Assembly (NCBI GenBank): GCA_963995505.1 | Contig: OZ023181.1 | Span: 1,401,487-1,465,486 of the forward strand | Source of the DNA: Hypericum androsaemum | Lineage: Eukaryota > Streptophyta > Magnoliopsida > Malpighiales > Hypericaceae | Length of the DNA: 64,000 nt | Direction: 5' to 3' | Shown here: positions 11,168 through 22,400 of the stretch, piece after piece | Numbering within the stretch: the first letter of the stretch is position 1 | How the letters are laid out: each line of letters begins with the position of its first letter | Program-made: the position numbers and the translations under genes | The notes under the pieces: generated by a model | The model's database searches: none | The model's input: only the letters and a program-made list of their open reading frames with translations | What the model was told of the DNA's origin: nothing

Positions 11168-11985
11168 AAAATAAAAAAGTAAAAATATCAATAAATGGCA
11201 GGCGCTTCTGCCACATTTAAATAAATATTTAATTTAATTTTTTAAATTTCGAACATATTATCAATACCGAATCTAATCGTTGTATCATAAATTTATCTTA
11301 ATACTAAATAATCTGAATTTATGAATATATATTATATTAGTAATGATAACAATTAAATTCATCCATATATTTATCTCTACTCGCATTAGTCTAAAATAAT
11401 ATGTATTGATAAATATTTATCTCTAATCGCATTAGTCTAAAATAATATATCGATAAATTTAATCGTTGTATCAAAAATTTATCTCAATACATAATTATAT
11501 TACTATAGTGACAATGATTAAATTCATTGATAAATATTTAGTCTAATATAATATATATCAGTAAATTCATATAATTTAGTATTGAGATAAATTTACGATG
11601 ATTAATTTATCAATATATATTATTTTAGACTAATACGAGTAGAGATAAATATTTATCGATAAATTTAATCATTGTCATTATACTAATATATATAATATAT
11701 CGATAAATTCTGATCATTTAGTATTGTAATAAATTTATGATACAACGATTAAGTTTATCAATACATATTATTTTAGACTAATGCGAGTAGAGATAAATAT
11801 TTATTGATGAATTTAATAGTTGTTATTATACTAATATAATACATCGATAAATTTATATTGAGATAAATTTACTATACAATGATTAGATTCGCTATCTATA
11901 AATTTACGTTCCAAATAAAAAAATAATTTTTTATGTAAGCGTGGCAATGGTGCCTGCCACTTATTGATATTTTTACTTTTTTTAT
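11168..11985. mobile_element. AT-rich inverted-repeat element, interrupted at its right end
   Basis: The left end AAAGTAAAAATATCAATAAA followed by TGGCAGGCGCTTCTGCCAC is mirrored at 11933-11985. Both arms continue inward through GAATCTAATC and AAATTTATCT motifs. The centre repeats a block with CTCTACTCGCATTAGTCTAA in both directions. The foldback element at 11986 is inserted in the right terminal T/A tract, since the matching TTTTTTATTTT continues at 13121. No coding capacity is seen. Confidence 0.6.
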
Positions 11986-12680
11986 GGGAAAAGTCTACTT
12001 TAGTACTCTGTAGTATCGCCCAAAATCACTTTAGTACCCTGTGGTAAAAAACTGACCAATCGAGTCATACTTATTCTAATTAACATCAAAAAGGGCCTCG
12101 GGCAGCTGCCCGGAGCTGCCCGGACCCGCCCGAACCATGCCCGGGCTACGTGGCCAGCCACGTCACCAAAACTTGATGACGTGGCGCCACGTCACCTCTT
12201 CTTCTTCTTCTTCTTCTTATCACCGTCGTCGCCACCACCTTCTTCGTCTCTGCCACCATCGTCTCCTCCTCCACCTGCAAGCCCCCCGCCACTATCATCA
12301 CCGCCAACTAAAGAGACCAGATGCCGGTGATGGACCGCCCCCAGTTTGGACGTACCGGTTTGGACGGAGAAGCTCTTGGGAGGCAAGTAATGAGGAGAGC
12401 CGCCCCCGGTGCTCAGCGCTGGCGGGGACGCAGGATACGGGGGAGGGATGGTGGTTGGATTGGGTGGAGGAGCGATAGTTTTGTTGTCGGCGGGGATCGG
12501 AGGAGACGGGCTCGACTTTGGCAGGACGTAGGGGGACGGTGGCGGACTCGCCGGCGGGGTTCTCGACGGCGGTGGGGGCGAAGCCGAAGAAGGTGGCGGT
12601 GATGATAGTGGCAGGGGGCTTGCAGGTAGAGGAGGAGACGATGGTGGCGGAGACGAAGAAGGTGGTGGCGGCGACGGTGA

Positions 12681-12711
<31 letters not shown>

Positions 12712-12737
12712 AATAATAATAATAATAATAATAATAA

Positions 12738-12803
<66 letters not shown>

Positions 12804-12851
12804 GAAGAAGAAGAAGAAGAAGAAGAAGAATAATAATAATAATAATAATAA

Positions 12852-12882
<31 letters not shown>

Positions 12883-13120
12883 AAGAAGAAGAAGAAGAAG
12901 AAGAAGAAGAAGAAGAAGAGGTGACGTGGCGCCACGTCATCAAGTTTTGGTGACGTGGCTGGCCACGTAGCCCGGGCAGGGTTCGGGCGGGTCCGGGCAG
13001 CTGCCCGAGGCCCTTTTTGATGTTAATTAGAATAAGTATGACTCGATTGGTCAGTTTTTTACCACAGGGTACTAAAGTGATTTTGAGTGATACTACAGGG
13101 TACTAAAGTAGACTTTTTCC
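11986..13120. mobile_element. Long-TIR Mutator-like foldback element, copy 1
   Basis: The termini are GGGAAAAGTC and GACTTTTTCC. The arms stay complementary for about 300 bp, including ACTTTAGTAC, CCTGTGGTA, a GGGCAGCTGCCCG palindrome and GACGTGGCGCCACGTC. The flanks share TTTTTTAT (11978-11985, 13121-13128). The same terminal sequences occur at 22401-23142, so this is a mobile family. There is no transposase. The GC-rich loop (about 12310-12596) reads on the minus strand as proline/serine-rich, extensin-like sequence, possibly captured. The long Ser/Tyr/Arg/Ile frames here are artefacts of GAA/TAA repeats. Confidence 0.8.
12682..12919. repeat. (GAA)n/(AAT)n microsatellite in one arm of the foldback element
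   Basis: Alternating runs of GAA and TAA/AAT triplets fill about 237 bp of the right arm. The equivalent place in the left arm (12196-12220) holds only about eight CTT triplets. The expansion therefore happened after the arms formed, on one side only. Confidence 0.9.
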
Positions 13121-13128
13121 TTTTTTAT

Positions 13129-13163
13129 TTTGAGGCGGAGTGCACAAGGGCACCTCTCTTATT

Positions 13164-13195
<32 letters not shown>

Positions 13196-16100
13196 TATTT
13201 CGAAAATATATCTAAAAAATGTACATATTTTAGAAAAATTCCCGGTTAAGTTCCTGTATATATTTAACTATTTCGAAAATATATCTAAAAAATGTACATA
13301 TTTTAGAAAAATTCCTGGTTAAGTTCCTGTATATATAAGCTTTCAGTGCATCAATGAGAGTTGATATTTTTTTTTCCACATAATCTTTTAGACTGATCTA
13401 AAATTGAACAGCAACAAAAACCTGATATTAACTTTTTAACAATATTATATTTCACAAGTCAAAATTTGAGACTTCTAATTAGACTAGAATAAAGTTTTTG
13501 ATGTTAGCATATAGTTGTTGGCGTCAATTTAGCTACAAGTGGGCTATTATGGGTTCAATTTTGTGCACGTAAGTGACCAATTAGAGCCAAAAGCTCTGTC
13601 CCCCCTATCCCTATTTGTTTTATGGATTCAAAAGCAGTTTTTTTTTGTGCGTGGGAAGGTGGATGACAGTTGTGACACATAGTAATTGACTAATTGGAGA
13701 TTTGGCATGATTTTACTATTCACCACTAACCCCCAAAATTGAATTAACTACTGTCTCATGTACCGAATTGCTTATGTTACCCGACATTGTAAAAAGTTTC
13801 TTGGGTACTTTATGTGGTAAGGGAATATATTCTCATATTTAATTTAGCTATAAATATATTTTTGTCCTGGAATATATTTTGTTCTCTAGCGGGAGACTTG
13901 CTTCTTGTTTGTCAAAAAAATTAACCTAGTTAACAAACTACACTATTTTTGAAATATAGAATTTCAATAATATCAGGAGTATTTAAAATGCAATCTGAAA
14001 AATTCTAATACACCGATTTTGTGGGCAGGATATCTCAATATTTAGTGGTTTTGGAAGCGAATAGCAACGCAAGATATGTGAATTTGGGATTATCATCTAT
14101 ATCAAATTCAAATTTTAGAAGAGTAAAATGATGTCTACTTATGGGTGGTGTGGAGCTCGTAGCGTGTCTCGAGGAGCACAGTGCGAAGAATTCGTGGATG
14201 GCGGAGTAGTAGGCCTATAGCATCGACACCGGGGGGCAACCAACCTCAGGGAGGCGTCGTACCAGTGGGTGTGGTGGGTAAAAGCAGCTGGCATCTCGAA
14301 GTTTGCCACGTTGACGATGTACGTCCTCCGGGTACTCCCCACCCCGGACACGTGGTAGACGGATAGTAGAATAGTAGACACGTCGCAAGGAACATGGGAT
14401 GATTTTGAAAAATATGCACAAATTTGGCACCATTTTGAAATTTATGATTTGTCACGTCATCGTTTGCATGGATTAAAAATGTTGAGATGGCACGCTGTGC
14501 AGCCTGTAAATATGACATGACAAATTCATATGGCTGGGCAGTTGCCCCGGACGTGCCCACGTAAAAGTGGGTAAACCACAATGGACTAAATTCCCAATTT
14601 GAAACCACATGGATTGAATTTTGAAAATGTGAAATTACAAGGTAGTAGTAGGATTTTTCCCAAGTTAAAAATAAAAGAATCGTTTGTGTCACGAAGATAA
14701 GAAGAGTCGGAAATACTAACAAATACTTAGATCAACGATGGAGATGTTATTTTAGCTTAACTAAGTATCGAGTTCGAATCCTTGAAAATTCATCAATGTT
14801 AAATACATGTTAAGAGAATTTTGACGCTTTTTAAAAATATCACCAAAATTTTCTGATACTCTATGGTATGAAAAAAAGAGAGTGGGAGATGAGCTTGCAT
14901 GACTTGTGAAGGACCTAATCCAATAAATACAATGTCTCTATCTGCGTACACTTCTCAAAGGTTTAACTACTCCATATGCCTTTAAAAGACGACTAAGAAC
15001 TAATTATTGTTATTTATTAAATGATTAAGTAGTAAAAAATTTAGATATACTTTAAATTTTGTGAATATAAAAAATAATTTTGGGAAATTTATCCCGAAGA
15101 AATGTTGGACACAGAGATAAAATCTTTATAAAAAACCAGTATGAAGTAGAAGGCCGTGGTACCATACGAAAGCAAATAAATATTTTATTTGGAATAGAAA
15201 CAAATAAAAGATATCTGCAACCTTTGATTCGCAATATGACGTTTAGTGGAACTTTTTCAACCCGACTCCTATGGTTGCCTTGGTCAACACCACTGCCCCC
15301 CCTCCTCAGAGCAGCAGTTGGAATTTTATTTTAAATTCCTAGGTTACCCTTTTATGCCCATTTTCTGAATATAAGGTTGCGAAACCACTTGAACATACCC
15401 CACGAAAGGGAATCCCCCAAAATTTAAACCAAGCATGAAATAAAAACAGTACGAAGAAACGATCCCACATGCCATAAATAAATAAAAATTTAAAATGTAG
15501 ATCAATCAGTAAAATATTGTTATAAATAGTGAAAATTTCAGTTCTAAATTTGAGAGCGTAGTTGTATTACCAATTGAGAATTTTATAATTTATTTTGTAG
15601 TATAATTTAACTTTAATTTGTATTAATTGAACTAGACATTTGTCATGTAGTACTAGTAGTACATAAATGATAAATGTGAAAGAACAGGATTAAAAAATTT
15701 CAAATAAAGGGGAGAAGCAGACAAAGAAACTCTTCCGTACAAGGCCCACAAAACAAAACACCCAATCAGCACAAAAAGTAGAAATAAAATAATGGCGGAA
15801 ACATGAAAGGGATACCAAACCTAGACCTTTTTTAATGCCCTTAAAAAAAATTACAAAAGGCCTGATATTATTTTAAATTAAAAAAATTAATCTCCTACCT
15901 TTTCTCCTCCACTCGCGCCCGTGTGATCCACTTTCCAATCACCAGAACCTGACAACCCGTGTCAGATGCGTTCCCGTACGTGAGACAGTGTTTCTACTCC
16001 CATTGTAGGAGCTCCAATCAGCTTGGTTGGCTCCCCCTTGCACCCCACGCGCACCAAAACAGCGCGTAAACTCTGTACCCCTTCGGAAGAGTAGTTATTG

Positions 16101-16702
16101 TTATTATTAATAATTATTTATTAGAAAATCTGTTACATTTAAAAGTGTTATCCAGTGTAAATTTAATTAGTCGACCTAGCAGAATATATTTAAAGTGGGT
16201 TCAGACTAAAATAAATCAAATAATTATATTTATAGATATAATTTTTAATAAAATATGATAGTCTAAACAAAATTTTCTTGGTGGAAACTTTTATGTATAT
16301 TAATTTTCCGTGGAATACTAATAATCTACATAACAAAAGCCACCCTTTAAAAAATTTCCCTTGCTCCCACTACCTTCTTAATTTTCTCTTCTCTTCTCAC
16401 ACTCATCTCTCTCTTCCCCCTCCTTTGAATTTTCTGGCCCATAGGAGGAAGGGCCTAATTAGAAAGACGCTCAAGAGTGTACCAGTACTCTCCTAAAACA
16501 AGTGCAGCAAGAGATATTTGGTCACCGGCATGGACAGCGGCCGGACGGAACTCCGGCGACCTCTGCCGGCGTCTTTCTCCGGGTGAGAGACAGAAAATGC
16601 AACCCCAGACAAGGAATAAAACCCCCCTCCTTTTCCTTCTTAAGCCCTTCAAATATCTCTAACAGAAGTTAAAGACTCCAACTTTAAGTCCAACCCAGAG
16701 GA
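13129..16702. other. Intergenic DNA and 5' region of the hAT-derived gene
   Basis: A 73-bp unit containing TATCTAAAAAATGTACATAT is duplicated in tandem at about 13193-13338. A relic of the 29954-30149 SINE family lies at about 14725-14835 (GAGTTCGAATCCTTG). About 16330-16700 is C/T-rich leader-like sequence upstream of the next gene. No other coding gene is recognised. Confidence 0.45.
14725..14835 (+). mobile_element. Degenerate SINE relic
   Basis: It follows the same order of blocks as the intact SINE at 29954-30149: GATCAAC, a TAACT..AT step, a box-B-like GAGTTCGAATCCTTG, then TTAAATACATGTTAAGAGAA. There is no clear tail or target duplication. It is old and diverged. Confidence 0.45.
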
Positions 16703-18973
16703 ATGGCGGCGGGGACGAACACGACGAGCCTGGCCCTCGTCGGGGAGGCGGCGGCGACGTCATCGTCGACGGCGGAGGAGATGGCGGGGAAGGCGGTGCA
16801 CAAGAGGTACGAGGGGCTGGTGACGGTGAGGAGCAAGGCGGTGAAGGGGAAGGGCGCGTGGTACTGGGCCCACCTGGAGCCGATGCTCGTCCACAACGCG
16901 GAGACGGGGCTCCCCAAGGCCGTCAAGCTCCGCTGCTCCCTCTGCGACGCCGTTTTCTCCGCCTCCAACCCCTCCCGCACCGCCTCCGAGCACCTCAAGC
17001 GCGGCACGTGTCCCAACTTCACCTCCCCCCACAACCCCCAGCCCATCACCACCATCGCCACGTCAGCACCTCCTCCTCCTCATCATCATCTTCCTCCCCC
17101 CAATCATCGTCGGAAACGCTCCTCCTTTTCCCCCTCCTCCTCGTCGCCGTACGCACTCTCCATAGTGGACCCCACCAGCAGCTACCACCACCAACAAACG
17201 CATTCCCATTTGGTCCTCTCCGGGGGTAAAGAGGACTTGGGGGCGCTGGCCATGTTGGAAGACCGTGTTAAGAAGCTCCGGTCAACGAAGGCCTCGCCGG
17301 GGCCCACCTTGAGCAAGACCCAGATAGACTCCGCCTTGGAGTACTTGACCGATTGGGTGTACGAGTCTTGTGGGTCGGTTTCGTTTTCCACTTTGGACCA
17401 CCCCAAGTTCCGCGATTTCCTGGCCCAGGTGGGGCTCCCCGGTGTCTCAAGACGAGAGCTTGGTTCGGGCAGGTTGGATTTGAAGTTCGAGGAGGCGAGG
17501 GTCGAGTCCGAGGAGAGGATCAGGGACGCCATGTTCTTCCAGATTGCCTCTGATGGATGGAGAGTCAAGAGCTTTGGCGAGTTTGGTGATGTTGGTCTTG
17601 CGAATTTGACCGTTAACTTGCCCAATGGGACTAGTGTGTACCGTAGGGCGGTATTGGTGACGGGTTCGGTGCCTCCGAGGTACGCTGAGGAAGTTCTGTG
17701 GGAAACTATCTCTGGCATTTGTGGGAACATGGTGCAGCAGTGTGTCGGAGTGGTGGCCGACCGGTTTAAGTCCAAGGCATTGAGGAATTTGGAGGGCCAG
17801 CATCAGTGGATGGTTAACTTGTCTTGCCAGTTTCAAGGGTTCATCAGTTTGATCAAGGATTTCGGGAAGGAGCTGCCTTTGTTTCGGTCTGTGAGCGAGA
17901 GTTGCTTCAGGCTTGCCGGGTTTGTTAATAACAAGGCTCAGGTGAGGAGTAGCTTCCAGAAATATCAGTTGCAGGAGTGTGGATACAGTGGTTTGTTGAG
18001 GGTGCCACTGAGGGAGTACGAGGAGGGGGACTTCAGCCCTGTTTTTAATCTGATGGAGGATCTATTGAGCTCCGCGAGGGTGTTGCAGATGGTTCTGATG
18101 GACGAGTCTTATAAGTTGGTGGCGATGGAGGATCCCGCGGCCAGGGAGGTGGCAGAGATGATTGGCAATGCAGGGTTTTGGAATGAGTTGGAGGCAGTGC
18201 ATTCGATGGTTAAGTTGGTCAAGGAAATGGCTCAAAATATTGAGGCGGAGAGGCCATTGGTAGGCCAATGCCTGCCTCTGTGGGATGAGCTGAGAGCCAA
18301 AGTGAAGGACTGGTGCTCCAAGTTCCACATTGCTGAAGGGCCGGTGGAGAAGGTCATCGAAAGGCGATTCAAGAAGAATTATCACCCTGCTTGGGCTGCT
18401 GCCTACGTGCTCGATCCCCTGTATTTAGTCAGGGATACAAGTGGGAAGTACCTTCCTCCCTTCAAGTATTTGACGCCCGAGCAGGAAAAGGATGTCGACA
18501 AGCTTTTAACCAGGCTGGTTTCGAGGGAAGAGGCTCACATTGCATTGATGGAACTCATGAAATGGAGAACGGAAGGGCTCGATCCAGTATATGCCAGAGC
18601 TGTCCAAATGAAGGAAAGGGATCCTGTTACTGGAAAGATGAGAATCGCCAACCCCCAAAGCAGTCGGCTCGTGTGGGAGACTTATCTAACTGAATTTAAA
18701 TCCTTAGGCAGAGTTGCAGTGAGACTTATATTCCTCCACGCTACTTCATGTGGGTTCAAATGCAACTGGTCTTTGTTAAAATGGGTGTGTTCACAAAGGC
18801 ACTCTAGATCAGCCATGGACAAGGTGCATAAGCTGATATTCCTTGCAGCTCATTCTAAGCTCGAAAGGCGGGATTTTGCAAGCGACGAAGACAAGGATGC
18901 AGAACTCTTAGCACTGGCAAATGGCGAGGATGATGTGCTAAACGAGGTTCTTGTTGATGCATCCTCAGCGTAG
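16703..18973 (+). CDS. hAT-transposase-derived BED-type zinc-finger protein (domesticated)
   Basis: This is an intronless 756-aa frame. A BED-like finger lies near the N-terminus (C78-x2-C81, H97, C103, in LRCSLCDAVFSASNP). Residues about 104-175 are low-complexity Pro/His/Ser. A transposase-like core follows, with IASDGWR at about 281-287 and CVGVVADRFKSK at about 347-358; the usual VVTDNAxN motif has lost its asparagine. A hAT dimerisation-type region (SSRLVWETYLTEF, GFKCNWSLLKW) lies near residues 650-720. No TIRs flank it and the frame is intact, which points to host function, probably nuclear DNA binding. From memory it resembles Arabidopsis At1g12380/At1g62870. The target and role are unknown. 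The first half is distinctly GC-richer than the second. Confidence 0.88.
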   Translation: MAAGTNTTSLALVGEAAATSSSTAEEMAGKAVHKRYEGLVTVRSKAVKGKGAWYWAHLEPMLVHNAETGLPKAVKLRCSLCDAVFSASNPSRTASEHLKRGTCPNFTSPHNPQPITTIATSAPPPPHHHLPPPNHRRKRSSFSPSSSSPYALSIVDPTSSYHHQQTHSHLVLSGGKEDLGALAMLEDRVKKLRSTKASPGPTLSKTQIDSALEYLTDWVYESCGSVSFSTLDHPKFRDFLAQVGLPGVSRRELGSGRLDLKFEEARVESEERIRDAMFFQIASDGWRVKSFGEFGDVGLANLTVNLPNGTSVYRRAVLVTGSVPPRYAEEVLWETISGICGNMVQQCVGVVADRFKSKALRNLEGQHQWMVNLSCQFQGFISLIKDFGKELPLFRSVSESCFRLAGFVNNKAQVRSSFQKYQLQECGYSGLLRVPLREYEEGDFSPVFNLMEDLLSSARVLQMVLMDESYKLVAMEDPAAREVAEMIGNAGFWNELEAVHSMVKLVKEMAQNIEAERPLVGQCLPLWDELRAKVKDWCSKFHIAEGPVEKVIERRFKKNYHPAWAAAYVLDPLYLVRDTSGKYLPPFKYLTPEQEKDVDKLLTRLVSREEAHIALMELMKWRTEGLDPVYARAVQMKERDPVTGKMRIANPQSSRLVWETYLTEFKSLGRVAVRLIFLHATSCGFKCNWSLLKWVCSQRHSRSAMDKVHKLIFLAAHSKLERRDFASDEDKDAELLALANGEDDVLNEVLVDASSA

Positions 18974-21900
18974 CATTTTGTTTGTCCATTTTCAAACATT
19001 ATAATCCGTAGGATTTATTGAATTCTTTCCACTATCTATTTCATTTTGTAATTTTCAACTTACTCTTTTTAGAAGTTTTCGGGCACTCAGGTGGGGATGA
19101 AATGAGGATATTGGATAGATGTTAAGTTTTTTTCTTTTTTGGTTGCCTAGTTATTTATAGCTTCATGATTGGAGCAGTTGCCCACCTTTCCTCCTCGGAA
19201 TGATTTACGGGTTTTGAATATTAGAGAGGGAACTCTTCTTGTTTGTAAAGATAGCCATTGTTATATGGTTAGATAATGGAAAACAGGAAGATGTTGTAAA
19301 ATTCTGTGTTTAAAATGTTCTTGATACTATCATCTTTGCCTATGATTGGAATTTATCATATGAGTTTGAGTTAGGCTTCTCGCATCATTCATTTGAAGAA
19401 CTTGATCTTCTCTCTATCTTGCTGGGATATAATTGAATGAAGATTTATCCTCGAAACGTAGCCCGTTTTGTTTGTCGTCACGATCGTTACTGTTGTCTGT
19501 GCTGTGATTATGTCCAGCGACAATGGCTTTCTTTGCATTTACAATGATTACTGTTGCCATGTGGAAATCTCATCTCTTATGGCTTGATTAGCATTGATTA
19601 ATTCCTTCAAGGAGAAGCATGGCCAACTTCCTCTTGTAATGATGCTTTCTCCATTTTCGGATCCCTTTTGTTTTCCATGTACAGCATAGCATATAATGAT
19701 TTTGGTGGGTCTGCCTGATACTTTTCTTCTGTTCCACTGTCTTTCTTTTGTTAGACCTGAGTTTATATGCCAGTAGAAAGCTTCTCTCAACTCATACTAT
19801 ATGGAGTTGACGACACATTTACGGTTTTTTTCTTCATCGATAGCAGATTCTCGATGAAGAATCTCAAACATGCTTGCGTTTTAATGTTCAGGCACTTGGT
19901 AAAGTTATAGCACTTTCATTCCGTTCTTAGAATCTTTTATACTCATAACTTCTACTCCTGCTATCTGCTAGCTTACAAAACCGCATTGCACGCCTCTGCT
20001 TGTTTTGATTGATTTCGTTCGCGGGAAGAGATTGCTAGATCTGCCGTGCTGTTAGGAATCTGTTGCTTTCTCCATTCATCTTTCTTCAGCAATCATTTGA
20101 TGATGCAAATTTACTCGTCTTCTGATTTTGCTGATTGTGGTGGCCAAGTTTGCTTTATGTTCGTTGAAGTGTCAAATCTTAGGATGAGAAGAATAGACTT
20201 TCAACGTGCTAAAGTTTGTTTATTTAATGTTGGTTAATCATTAATCCGTTGAAATTAAGAAGCTTGAACATACTTACTACTCTTTTTGGTGGCAGAGCCG
20301 TTTGACAAAGATATCGATGGACCGGAAAGGCCACCGTAGGATCAATTGTGTTCGGTACGATGCAACCGAGCATATGGTTAAAGTTGGTATTCTGCTGCAA
20401 GAATCCGAGAAGAAGCCTTGATTGAGGATTGTTATTCAACTGAGATTCTTCCTCGCAGGGCGGCAGAGGTTACTCGAAACGAGCTGGTCCGACGAATGGC
20501 GGGCATCAGAGGTGATTCAAGGCGGGTCAACATTGGAAAATCCTCAAGCTCACCTTTCTAGCTGGAGGAGCACTTCTAACTGTATCCATCTCAATCCATA
20601 TGTTTCTGGTTCTTGTGCCTTTGAGGAAGGTGGTTCCCCACCAGGAAAGAAGTGGAGAAATCAGAGTCATCTCCATCAAATCATCTTTTTTTTGGGCTAA
20701 CTTATATTTCAAACGTTCCAATCAGCCGATATATATTTTTCTATTTTAATTGAATATCTCGAGTTTACTATAATTTAGCATAATGGGGAAGAATACTAAC
20801 ACTAAAAAAAGCAAGGCTATGTTCTAAATGATTGCCTACTAATTAACAATTCAAATTCAAGTTATTGCCTACTAACGGCTATGTACCATTGCTAACAATT
20901 CAAATTGTCAACACCTCCTAATGATGATGATGATAAATAAAGCCTTTGAAGGCTGGCTTGTGCTGAACTTCAATTATTATTATTTTATTCGTGGGACAAT
21001 TATATAATATTATTAGATTATAAATTTTGTGAGATAAAAGATCTACCAGGGACAATTCCAAAATTTGGTGAGGACAAATTGACATAAATCAGATTCTCGT
21101 GTACTAAATTTCAAATTTGATTAGGGGATTGGACTCATTTTTCACACACTTTGAGTGAACTCTCTAACAGTGTTCACGAGTACTATGTACTGCAACAGGA
21201 CATCATGTATTTGGTGTTTCTCAGTTTAATTTATTTCTCATTCTTTTGTTGGAAAATGAATGCATGCTAAACATATAAGAGTTGTTTGAGAGTTGATTGG
21301 TAAGAGATTTTAATTCATTTAATGAAATTTTGAGTTCAAAACTTATCAATGTAAAAGATACTATTCAAAAAATCGTAACCTAAATAGGGTCTGACGGTGC
21401 TCAAATTCGAATACTGAGATTAAAAAAATGAAGGCAGGCATGGTCTCATCTCTCTCTGAACTCCAAGTCCTGGAATTTTCTTTCGGATGCAATGCAAGCC
21501 AAACATGTCTTAAGAATTTAATTCCATGCTATCGATTCTTACACTAAGTTGTTGCATGTGCATGGGAAGGACCAACCGGCTGTCTACTCTTTTTTCACAC
21601 TAATTGTTAGACTCTAGCAGTATGGCCACAATGTTAGACCATACTTATTCCATGGTGTAATTTCCCAAAAAAGTGAATTTCATTCTATTTTGACCTCGTA
21701 AAACAAAGAAACACGAGATAAGATGAAAGAGAAGATTACTTTTTTTATCCACAAGCATGAGTTGTATAGTCGATGACTAATATTGCTTATCATTGTAGGT
21801 CATAGAGTGTTTACTTTCTTCCTCTTTTGTTTGATTGAACAATGAATGATCGATCAAATTAAATGTAAGAATTATCTAAAATTATTCGAACGAGATGAAT

Positions 21901-22391
21901 TAAATCCCTTGCTTAGAGAGAAAAGGGAGTTGAAATTGATGATCGTCTTTCAATCAAACAAATAGATGAAAAAGAGCCTGCATCAATTGATCATTATGGC
22001 TGCCCATTTTCACAACACATCTCTTCCAATTATGGAAAACCATCCAAATATTTCAAATTTCTCATTGTAAAGAAAAGTGAAAAAAGTAAATATCTGTTAA
22101 GAAATCCTCAACGTGTACAATTTAATCAATTTTTCGATTTTGTAAATACAAACTCTTCTTCTTTGGGTATCACAAACTGATTAATTAGAACTTTACCAAG
22201 ACCCTCTTCATTATCCAACTGATTTAGTGTTTAGTATTTGTTAGCTGACATTTTTATAGGTACTCACTCGGTTAGGTTTACCATTTTAGAGAAGTCGTTA
22301 TTTCTCGTAACTGATAATGTTGCATGATAACTAAATTCACCAGCGACAGAATTGTACACATTATTTATTACATGTGTTGTTTTGTCTAGCT
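18974..22391. other. 3' flank of the hAT-derived gene and intergenic DNA
   Basis: The first kilobase is T-rich, compatible with a 3' untranslated region. A possible coding exon at 20297-20419 is listed separately. About 21283-21375 resembles a badly decayed SINE (AGTTGATTGGTAAGAG...GAGTTCAAAAC). The rest shows nothing recognisable. Confidence 0.4.
20297..20419 (+). other. Possible terminal coding exon, family unknown
   Basis: After a plausible acceptor (GGTGGCAG) a frame reads SRLTKISMDRKGHRRINCVR and goes on for 20 more residues to a TGA. A second open stretch, RAAEVTRNELVRRMAGIRGD, follows another acceptor-like CGCAG at 20453-20457. The amino-acid make-up is protein-like, but I find no matching upstream exon and do not recognise a domain. 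It could equally be an alternative 3' end of the hAT-derived gene or noncoding. Confidence 0.2.
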
Positions 22392-22400
22392 TATATTTTA

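Noticed and set aside
12192..12970. Long frames rich in Ser, Tyr, Phe, Leu, Arg and Ile
   Set aside because: They translate GAA/TAA triplet repeats in all frames on both strands; no protein family is involved.
16760..18693. Minus-strand and shifted frames (up to 197 aa) over the hAT-derived gene
   Set aside because: They overlap the 756-aa frame, which has domain matches; the others are by-products of its GC-rich composition.
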